A model generated the notes under the pieces. The model worked only from the letters and a program-made list of their open reading frames with translations. It made no database searches and was not told where the DNA came from. DNA of 64,000 nt, from the NCBI GenBank assembly GCA_030248215.1, contig JASANG010000457.1, forward strand, positions 1 to 64,000, in the 5' to 3' direction. This DNA is from Enoplolaimus lenunculus. Its lineage: Eukaryota > Nematoda > Enoplea > Enoplida > Thoracostomopsidae. Positions within the stretch are counted from its first letter, which is position 1; the number at the start of each line of letters is the position of its first letter. Positions 47,549 to 59,500 of the stretch are shown piece by piece. The translations under genes and the position numbers were made by a program.

Positions 47549-50500
47549 ATGAATATAACCTTTGCTGCCAACAAATACTGTAGTAAATCTGTTTCAATTA
47601 AACGTTTGCCTGCTGCATCTCGACCTCTAACCGTTCGGTCGACATCTGAAATACCAACCCAAACCAGCCACAGTGAGAGGCCAGGTATAACGCGGTGTGC
47701 AGCAAAAGCAACAGCAACAAGCCATATGAACGTGAATTCGCGTCAAAACCAATCATCAGATTGCTCCGATGGAAACCTGGATACGGCCAGTGCCTTATTT
47801 GATGAGGTAAATGCACTCGACGTATAAATATATTATGCATTATATGACAATGGATTTTACAATATGCATGACTAATGTTAGCGTTAGTCGTGAATTTGGT
47901 TTAGCATCAAAAACTGCTTTTTTGTTTTGGATTTAAGAGTGAAAATAACCAACCTTTTCGGTTTTTAAGCTAGGAACCAGGTTTAGGACTACCTAATGTA
48001 GCACAGAAGTGAAGATAGTAGTTATGTGTCGATACCAAAACTTTTACCGACGCCGATACTGATGCCGATTCTTATTTTGAAATTTCGCGATGCCGAACCG
48101 ATGCCGATGCTGATGCCGATTCCAAACTTTAGTACACCATGCTTAATAAACAGACTTAAACCGTAACCATCATAAAGGATTAAAATTCATAAAATGGTTC
48201 GTTTCAATTAATTTTTTCAAACACAAACGCAAAAGAGATATGTAAATGTTGTCCTGACCACACACACTGATATGCGCCCAGAAATAAAACTGAGAGCATT
48301 CCAACTGGCTGTTACATGTGCAAAAAGTATCGACAAGCAATCGGCAATTTTTTGCAGTGCCGATGCCGATTCCGATACTCACGAAAAGTGTCGATTATTA
48401 CCGATGTCGATGCCGATTAATCGGCATAACATAGTAATTTCAAGAGCTGACTAACTGGGTACTAACATTGAGATTGAGAACGTGATTTTGCTAATGGATA
48501 GTGGCTTACAACAAGTTAACAACAATTAAAGATGAGTGAGTGCCGTGTTTTCTGTCGTAGGTGTTTGGTTCGCGGCGTGACAAAGCGCAGTCGAGTGCAG
48601 CTGCACCATACAATAATTCACACAGTGGCAAAATAGATGCACATTCAAGACGCAAACATAGCAAAAATTTGAAGCAATCAAATGACGAATTGAAAAGAGA
48701 TTTTTCAAATGGTGCACGTACCTTGAAAAAAGTGGAAAATGGTCCGACTATAGTCAATTTTGATGGGAAATTATCATATAACAACAGCGGCGACGTTATG
48801 GATTGGGTGGGTTCGTCAGGTTTTGAAGTGAACTCCGCTGGAGTTAACTTGAAATCTAATCTAAGCGCTGACGACCCGTTTAGCTTCAGTGACGAAGAAA
48901 TTAAAGCTTCGCAGGATGCGGCTGGTGCTGGAGAATGTAGTTCCAATGAGTGTACAACTCAAAACCTGAACTGTGATAGTTCCAGAGTTGACACTGCTGG
49001 ATCAGAATCGCAGGTGCGTTTAATTGAGCGAAGCGACGGAGTTTCACGAAGCGTTATATGTTTTGTACTTTGGGGTCGAAAGGTGGATGTCCGTCCGTCC
49101 GGCTGTCTGTCTGTCCGTCTGAAAAAATATCAGGTCAAGCTGAACCCATTTTGACAAACTTTTTCCGTTTGAAAGCCAATTATTTTGGGGAGTTAACCTT
49201 GCATTGGGGTTTTAAAAATTTAAGCCGTTTATTAGCTACAGGCTAGTTTGCGTAATTAATTAAGCCTAAATTAGGACTTTCTACATTATTTCACTAATTA
49301 TTACAGTTAGAAGCAATCTAATTCCAACATTAAAGGGTTTTTGGGTGCGAGAAATCTGCATAGACTGTTTACAAACTTTCAAAACCGATAATTGAGAAGT
49401 TGGCTAATAGATAATTTGCATCTTAGCTTAGTTTATAAGCCTAAATTAGGGTTTTTTACAATATTTCGTGCGAGGAATTTGAATAAATTGTTTACAAACC
49501 TCCAAATCGATAATTGAGTAGTAGCTAATATTTAATTTGCATATTAGTATAATTGATTGCCTAAATTAGGACTTTTTACAATAGTTCACTGATTATCTGG
49601 CTTCTCCACAGCGGGGGGGCGGGGGGCCCCCAGCACTTTTCGAAATTTTCATTTTCCCCCGGCGAAAATTTTGCCGCCCCCAGGAAAGGCCCCCCGGCGA
49701 ATTTTCGGCCGCCCCCCAGCAAATTTTTTTGCTGGGGGCCCCCAGGAATTTTCTAGGCCAAAAATTTTCAATGTTAAAACGTAAAGACCTGGACTTTTTT
49801 TGAGGTGGACATTCGACAAAATATGATTTTATAATACGCTGAGTACTGATAATTTTTAAGCGTTACAAATACCCGTCGTAACTAATACAATTCAGTAATG
49901 AACTGAAAAAAGCACAATTATATAAAGACCGTTTCAGGGCATACAGCATTCGAAAGTACCTTGTAGCAGCAAGTTCAACCCGCCTGAGCCTTATGATAAA
50001 CTGAAGCTGTGACTAATATACAAAATATATATTAATCACAGTTTCAATTATAGATTATCTGTATTTTATATAATTGTGCTTCTTCAACTTCTGGTTAAAC
50101 CGATTATCGAATAGTTAGCTACTAGCTAATTTGCATATTTGCTTAATTGATAAGCCTAAATAATGGCTTTTTAAATTATTTCTGAAATTATTAGGGTTAC
50201 TTTAGGTTTATTGAGTACGCGGAATCTGAATAAATTGTCTACAAACCTTCAAAACCAATAAATGAATAGTTAACTAATAACGAATTTACTTATTAGCTTA
50301 ACTGCTTACGTGTGTTCGAGCTTCGCTTAATACATGTAGGCTCCTGGCTTCTCCACAGCTTGAAAATTTTCGCCGGGGGCGATTCCTGGGGGCGCAGGAG
50401 TTTCCTGGGGGGCAGCTGATTTTGCTGGGGGGCAGTTTTCCTGGGGCCCCCCAGATGATCTGGGGGTCCTGGGGGGCAGGCTTAAAATTTTGCAAGCCGA

Positions 50501-53500
50501 CTTATTAAACCATTTTTTCATTCTAGACCGTGTTTCCCACTCAACTAAAGATTACTCATCGCTCAACATGACAAAAATTTCTCGTAAACGCTAATAATAA
50601 TTTTAACTAATATTACGTATATACTGACAACGTAACCAGAAGTTGAAAGAAGCACAATTATATAAAATATATAATCTATAACTGAAACTGTGATTAATAC
50701 ATATTTTGTATATTAGTCACAGCTTCAGTTTATCATAAGGCTCAGGCGGGTTGAACTTGCTGTTGCAAGGTACTTTCGAATGCTGTATGCCCTGAAACGG
50801 TCTTTATATAATTGTGCTTTTTTCAGTTCATTATTGAATTGTATTAGTTACTACGGGTATTTGTAACGCTATTAAAAATTATGAGTACTCAGCGTAATAT
50901 GAAACCATATTTTGCCGAATGTCCGCTTCAAAAGAAGTCCAGGTCTTTACGTTTTAACATTGAAAATTTTTGGCCGGGTCCAGAGGATGCTGCAGCCGAG
51001 GCCATACGGTTCCATGGACAGTACCAGAAAAACAATGTCCCGTTGCACAATGTAGACACAATATCTGCTATCATCATGTTTAGGTCACCATTTGTTTTTC
51101 AGTATCATATGATATTCGGCATATTATCTGCGAATATCATATGCTATATTTTCAAATATCTGCATAGTAGAGGTAACATATAAACACAAATTGATTTGTT
51201 GAATATCATACCAGTCGTACTGGGACTACATGTATTGAGCGAAGCTCAAACACACGTAAGCATTTAAGTTAATATGCAAATTAGCTATTAGCTAACTATT
51301 CGATAATCGTTTTTAAATGTTTGTAAACAATTTATTCAGATTCCTCGCACCCAAAAACCCATTATTGCTGAAATGAGATTGCTTGTAACCCAAATAATTA
51401 GTGAAATATTGTAAAAACGCCTAATTTAGGCATATCATGTTAAGCTTATATGCAAATTATCTATTAGCTAACTATTCTATTATCGGTTTTGAAGATTAAT
51501 AAACAATTTATTCTAATTCCTCGCACCTAAAACCCTTTAGTGCTTAAAATAGATTGCTTGTAACCAGGGTGCGACCGGATATCCGGCTCCGGTTTACTAT
51601 TCGGCAAAAAACCTGGTTCCGGTATCCGGTATAAACTTACCGGATACCGGATTTCGGTGATGATTTCGTAAATCTCCAATTGTTGCAAATTATGTTGTGA
51701 GATGTTATGTTTTCAGTCCCATTACATGTAAGTATACAATAGTCCAACATAACCGATAAGATATTCGAGCATACTTTGATTGTCCGAACATGGTTTGGTT
51801 AGTACCGCGGCGATTAGGGTGGGACTTTGTAAGATATACAGTATTTTGCTGTGATATTTCGGTGAGTTTTCTTTATATAAACGCAATATTCCGTTTACTA
51901 AAGATAAATTGACGTTTACTGTCGCATTAACGTGCTAAAAATTGGTTGATTTAAAAACACACTACCGGTTAATATCCGGTTCCGGTAAAAATCACTATCC
52001 GGATCCGGTATCCGGTTTTTCGCGATCCGGTTGCACTCTGGTTTTGTCTTGTCAATTAAGCTAGTATGCAAATTAGCTATTAGCTAATATTCAACTATTG
52101 GTTTTGGATGTTTGTAAACAATTTATTTATTAAAATTCCTCGCACCTAAGAACCTTTTAGTGCTAAAATTATATTGATTTTAACCTTAATAATTTTAGGC
52201 TTATAAACTATGCTAATATGCAAATTGTCTATTAGCTAACTACTCAATTATCGGTTTTGAAGGTTTGTTAACAGTCTATGCAGATTTCTCGCACCCAAAA
52301 ACCCTTTAATGTTGAAATTAGATTGCTCCTAACTGTAATAATTAGTGAAATAGTGTAAAAGTCCTAATTTAGGCTTAATTAATTATGCAAATTAGCCTGT
52401 AGCTAATAAAAGGCTTAAAATTTTAAAAACAAAATGCGAGGTTAACACCCCAGGATAATTGGCATTCAAACATAAAAAGTTTATCAAAATCGGTTCAGCC
52501 GTTCCTGAGATTCTTTTCGAACGGACAGACAGACAGACAGACGGACGGACGGACATCCACCTTTCGACCCCAGAGTACAAAACATAAAACGCTTCGCGAA
52601 ACTCCGATCTTCGCTCGGAGTTTCGCTTCGCTCAATGATACTAGAATTTGAAATTTGTGATTTTTAATTACGACGGCGTAGTTCTTGACGATTTTGTGTC
52701 GGAAACGAATTTTCAGGCGTCTTTTTGATGTTTAAAAGTACATCTGTCCCTCTGTCGTCCGACATTCCTGGCCCCGTGATATCTGGAATACGTACCTATG
52801 TATGAACATTGTTCTGTTATCACAAGGCGACAGTGTAAACAGACCAGATGTTTGTTTTCATACTACCATTTACTTTTGTATACAAACTTGGCTGAACCAT
52901 TTGATTTTTTATTGTTACACAGTTGTGCGTACACTTTCCCGGCATTTATTATTGATTTCTTAAACCGAAGCCTTGGGGTGAAGTGTACTAGGCCGATTAG
53001 TTTCTAACTCATATTTATTTTAGATAAATTCTGGCGATAAGTCAAAAAAAGTGACTGGGCGAACGTCATCAAAACGTAAGGATCTCCAGGCTTTGCATAA
53101 ACATCGATCTAAGAAACTTACCATTGTTCCCGCAGTTTCGCGTATTGACAATGTAGTAAGTTCGGGCGTGGCAACTTTAGATTATGACCGTTCGACACAA
53201 CTAGAACCGGGAAACATTTTTAATGCGATTGATTTTGATGAACTGGTTGGCAGTCAATCTTCGAAACCCCTACAGCGAACTCAAAATGTTCAGCCGAGTA
53301 TTAAACCTTTAACGCGACGAATTTCAAACAATAAAACGGCTAGTATTGGACCGTTGTATAAAACGCCTGGAAGCGCGTCAAATTTGTCATCTGCAAGTCG
53401 CCAAAACAATAGTTCACGTGCTATGACGTCGTTGGAAGCGCCCCAGCCGATGCTCAGACACGAGTTGCCGAATAAAAGTCTAACTGAGAATTCACAAAAT

Positions 53501-56500
53501 GTAAAATCACAAGCATACCAGAACAACTTTTATACGAATGATATTGACACGATCGGTGACAACTTAAGAGATCAAAGTAGATTATCGGTGGGAGAGAACA
53601 AGATTGAGCAGAAGCTGGTAGAAAAGCTAGGACTCGATATGGAAGTTGATACTGATGACGAATGCAGCAACGGTGATGCTATAGATAACGCTGAGGAACT
53701 AGGAAACGGAGATCAGGTGCTTGTAGTAGCTGCACAAGGACGTAAGCATAACACGGCACAGCGTCATCTAGAGAAATTTGGATCGCCTGGTACTAACAAC
53801 AGTGATGAATTAAGGCATAGTCCGGAATTGATCACTGAGGCTGTGCCAATGGCTGATACAGTACAAGGAAGCCTATTGCCGCCTTATACGGCCAGCCTTC
53901 GCAAAACTAACTCGCAAAACTCGATTAGTGCTTGCATCAGTAAAGTTACGCTGCAGAGTCCTGGTAAATCTCCTGGAAAGCGGCCACCTGGTGATCATAA
54001 TTTGAACGAAGAGGAAAGAGTAGATCACAAGCGTAGTATGGTCACTCGAAACTTAAAGGATTTGCGTTCTGGTTCGATAGTAAGCGGTGGAAATGACTCC
54101 GTGATGTCCGTCATGGCAAACAACGCTGGGGATAAAGCGTGGAAAACGTTCGGAAAACCAAAGGTACCACCACAGAATGTTGAGGCGGCGTTTGATAATG
54201 TCTGGGAAAGTATTTTAGCCGATCGGAATGCCGTGAAAGCTAAAGCGCCTTCTCAGAACAAAAACGGGATAAAAGTATTTCCTGGCGACAGTTCTGATTT
54301 TACCGCTGTACCTCAAATTCAAAATAGCGAACACAATATGACTGAAACTGAAGTGGGCGGTTCGAAAGAAGCAAGTACAGTTATGATTAGTAATTTATCA
54401 GTAAGTTCAATGGATTTGCAGAGTGCGGACGGTCCAAGCACGGATCAGAATGTTACAGTGAAGCCCGAAGGCTCAAACGACCGAAAAAAGAAATTTAATT
54501 TTTCAAAAAAGGTAAGTCTTGTTGTATTGTTTCATTTTAAAATCATTCTAATATTCGATGATATTTGTTGTTTGGCAGTTTTTATTTTTGAAAGAATGAT
54601 CTGTGAAAGTTCTGGTTGGTGACCGTATGTCCTATTCTTTGAATTGTGCAATGGTATACCGATATCATGCTCTGAGGTCAAATTTAAGCTTGTAACCTGT
54701 CCACAAGTCAAACGAAGAACCTTAAATTAACAAACAATAACTGTTTTCAACTCTGTCCGACAATTAGTTACCTTTAGAGCATTAACCGTAGCCATATTGT
54801 TATTGGAATAACATATACTTACTATGTTGTGTTACAATATCCTATTAATTTGGCGTCCGGCATGACCATATTATATTGTACTGTTCACTGTTTTGTAATC
54901 AGATTAATTTACTGACTTTGGTTTATTAGCATTTCGATATGCATATGCAGTGTGACTAATGTGTAATTTTTGTACAATGGTGTTTTCAGCAGTGCACGTT
55001 TCTGAGCGTAATTTTTATATATTTATATTTTTTAGAATTTGTCAAAAGCTATCTACAACCACAGTTGGCGTAGTTCAGAAGACGAGGTTAGGCATTGTGT
55101 AATATTATGGACTCTTAGTATGTATTTTATTTGTAGTACAGCATGTAGAAAAAGCAGCCTACTTAGAGTTGCGCTATACTTTTGTTGACGAGCGGCATCG
55201 GACGGCGCGCAGTACGGGTGACGGACGGCGACGCACGTCAAGTATAGCGCAGCACTTATACTGTATAATTAAATAAATGTCAGGTTAGCTGTAGCACACA
55301 AATTCTAAGTGTCCTGCAAGCCTGGGTGCGGTCGCGAGAATGGATTTTTAAATTCAGAAAATTTTGAATAACAGAATGGAAAATTTGAAAGAATAATAAG
55401 TCTCTGCCTTTCAAATTATAATGCATTTGGGGTTTTGTTTCTTTCGCTCGCGTGGTTACTTCCCAAATTATATATTACGCCGCAGTGCATGTGCATTCCG
55501 TTTTTCGATCAGCTACTACACGCCTAAATTAAAGAACTATTCAAATTCGTCACCATCTAACATGCCTGGGCTGACGCGAAATTGTTCACATTTTGCCGCT
55601 GTTTACCTACAGCTAGAAAACAAGCCTTATTTGTTCGTTAAGAGAAATGATTTATTGCATTGGTGACTGCTCAAATTTTAGGCGTCAGAACTTCAAACAG
55701 CTGCTGGTAAAAATGTAGATGCGTATGTAAATACAGCCAGTACTTGCAAATCTGTTGCAAAGTCGACCAGCAGTTCAGGGTCAGGCTCGATATACAGTTC
55801 AAACGACAAAACAGAGCTAATTCGGAAAGTCTTAAAGCCAAGCGCTGTCGCTAAGACTGGCTGTGAATTTTTGCAACCATCAGCCGACCGCCCTGTAGAA
55901 ACACTGCGCTGCAAGAAGGAAGCTCGGCCGGTAAGAATTTAATTATAGAATATTTTGGGTTTTGATTTGCTGAAATTCTATATTATTTTGTGTTTCTAAA
56001 ACAAGTGAAGTGTAAAACGCTAAACAGAGCATGTCACAAACGTTTGGCGTTAGAGCACGCATTGTTCAAAATAGAACAGAAGCATATAATTACAAATAAC
56101 TTTAAGTTATTGCGAGAAACAGCTGTGACTCTATGTTCTTTGTTTTATCTTTATCAAAAAGCATAGCCAGTTATTGTTGTGTACTGTCTATTACAGTTTC
56201 AAAACGTGACATTCTTAGAGAGTGTGTTTTTTAACTTTTCAGTTGTTTACCGTAGTCCGCAATGTAAAACAGGCGCACCAATGCCACAACTGGGGCGAAG
56301 TACAGGAGTTTACAGACGAACTTCAATATATACTCGATTCGTTGAGTCCTAAAAATTCAATCAACGTCCGACGACTGAGGTAAGAATAAAAAGTAGTGCC
56401 TTGTGTTTAAAGCATCACATTATGTTTTGGTCATCATTTCGAGTGTTTTGTTGTATTTGCGCTTCTGTTCACGATTATCAAGTTTCCAAAAACGTGCCTT

Positions 56501-59500
56501 AAGCTAATTTTAGCGATTAACTTGAATGCAGAAATTTTATTAGTTATGCTAAATAGGATGTGCCGATTAATCGGCATCGGTTATAATCGACACTTTTCGT
56601 GAGTATCGGCATCGGCACTGTAAACATTTGCCGGTTCTTTGTCGATACTGTTTGCATATAACACTCAGTTGGAATGCTATCAGTTTCATTTCTGGGCGCA
56701 TATCAGTGTGTCTGGTCAGGAAAACTGTATTTCTCTTGCATTTGTGTCTGAAAAATTAATTGAAATGAACCATACATAAAAAATTAAAATAGTTTATGAT
56801 GGTTAGGGTTTAAGTCTTCACATGGTGAAATGTAGTGTCAGTTTTCAAGCCGACATCGGCGAAATTCTAGAATAAGAATTGGCATCGGTATCGGCATTGG
56901 TAAAAATTTTGGTATCGGCACATCCCTAATGCTAAATCACGCGTTGGATTTGTGTAATGGCAGAACAGGAATTCCGATGCAACTGTGTTAAACAGTTTAA
57001 CACTTTTCATTTAAATTTATCTGTTGTGTGAAACAACGAAATGGTTACATTTGGTTAAGACAGTGATATGTTGGTAGTTTGAAACGTACGTACTATTGTA
57101 ACGCTGTTTTGGAACAATTTGGCCATTTACTTGTTTCGGTGCCTTTTACCTCCCGAAATTTTAAATATTTTTGCATGGCTGTGTAAATTAACGTGCTATT
57201 CGTAAGTGGTGAGCGCTTCAATACACATTTTGTCACCATTTGTAATATTTCGTGTACTGTTTGCTAATTTTTTTGCATCATTATTATGGCAGCATCTTTC
57301 GACTGGCTAATCAATGTTTGTCAGCGGCGTTTCGTGCTCATTTACGTGCACATCGGTTCATATCGAAGGTTGTACGTGTGCTTGCAGATGCGGCTGACGA
57401 TGCGGTAAGTGAAATTTAAAATTTTTTGAAATTTTGATGCGCTGCGCGAGTAGCTTGAAATTTTTTGATCCTCGGCTGTGGCAGGTCGATTGTTTGAAGA
57501 CCTTTTACTAACTAACAATTAGGTGTTACATATAAGTGAGTACAATACAGCTACTTATGTTATAGTCGATGTGTTTTAAAAGTGGTGTATAGTCAAATAT
57601 CACATAGTATGCAGTATTGCGTAGAGCACTGATTAAGGGAATAAATACGCCTTAGTGGCATTAGTGATGATACGTTGTGTGGTTTTTAATTAATGTATCA
57701 CATGTTTTGACTTTGAACATTCCTATATATTTATCCTGCAGTGTAATGCTGTGATATTTGAGAACTACTTACATGGCGAAAATGACAGCCCTACTATATC
57801 GTAATTGAAAATACGACGCTTGGTAATACTAAAATATTAATTCTGGTTTCATTTTAATCTAATTGGGCCTTTGTTGTTTTTCAGATCCTCGCAGTTGTCA
57901 CCGCTTCAATTTTGTACATTTTATCGCGTGATCGGCTTGGCGGCCTTGCAGACGCACGTACCGTTGGCTTAGTTGTATCGCTTATGAGCACCAATCATCA
58001 TTTGGACGCACTCGGTGATCAATCTTACGCAGACGCTAGGTTGAAAATGTGGTCTCTACTGACTGAATGGCGTGATAAAATAATTGAAAACACTACGTTT
58101 GCAGGGTATTTTAATAGTAAGACTGCGGCCCGATGTAGTGGGGATGAAGTGGGAAGCAGCTCTAAGCCAGCTAACAATTCGGCGGCGGCGACAACTGCGG
58201 CTGCATCAGGGTTCCTGTTCGATGTGACTAGTGATAATTTGTCAGTAAGTATTAATGTCTCTACTCTTCCCATGTTCTCAATTGCGTATAGCATCTATCA
58301 CCACTTAGCAACAGGTTTTCAAGTGGATAGACTCTTGCAAATTTGGTTCGCAGGTCGCGCAAATCAAATTCGAAGAGTGTACCAAATTTCGAACCTCTGC
58401 ATACACTGGTTTGAAAGTTACAAGACCTATCACTGACTGGTGATAACCGCTGCACACATTTGAGAATACGGACCCTCAGCTCTACCCATATTCTAAAAGG
58501 TGTGCAGCACCTATCCTTTGTTTTTGATAGGTCTAATAGATTTCGAGCCCACCAACTGGAACTTCGAATTTGTCACGTTATTTACATTTGAACGCTCCAA
58601 CTGGTGAGAAGAGTTTGACATATGCAGCTCCCGTCGTTGGCTTGATTAAAACGTACTGCTAACTGTTGATATATGCTACACACATCGGAGAATACAGATC
58701 AAGCCCTAACTGGTTGTTTATTTAATGCTGTGTGTCTGTTTGGATAGTTCTCTGAAACATATGAAGTTGTATGTCCAATTGGTGATAAGATTGGATAATT
58801 TTGGAATAATTGATATATCAGGCATGGACTGTTTACTTCTGTTTAACTGTATATAATGAAACAGACAAAAATGGTAGTAATTTAACTGTTCAGTTAATAT
58901 GATGTGCTTGGACAGCGCCATGCCATAGGTTGCTTGTACTAGTGGCCGGATTTTGAAGTGTGCGCAGTACCATAGTACTTTATTGCCAGTTAGCTAAAGG
59001 TTCCCAAACTGACAAACGTTGACAGCAGTAGATTTGAAATTTAACACAGTAGAGTATTAAGTGCGATAAATCGTGATTTTTTTAGTCTTAAAAATAATGG
59101 TTCGAAGGTTAAATGATCTATCATCAACTAACAATAAAGTAAGTAGTACACGCAATATTGAGCGTGTAGACATATATAGGTTTAATTATAACGCGATTGC
59201 GAAAATTAGTGTTAGTTGGCAAATTGCTTTCACAGACTTGTGTATATAAACATAGCATCCAAAATAGCCGATTTGACATAATTTAAGGTATAGCTCCAAA
59301 AATTTGTATAGAGTTGCTAGAATCATTTCATTTTTAGGCGTCTTTCCTATCAACTGAAGCGCTGGTCTTCTTGTGTGTACAAACTCAACAAAAAGATTGG
59401 TTCAAAAACGAAGTTCGCACCACTGGCGGGCTGGATTATATAGCACGCGGGCGTAAGTTTTTTTTAATTTCAAAAAGATAAGTTTTCATTCAAAATAGTA

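Noticed and set aside
47598-48946. Minus-strand frames opposite wapl exons 1 and 2
   Set aside because: Shadows of the coding strand. The plus frame has in-phase splice sites and family motifs.
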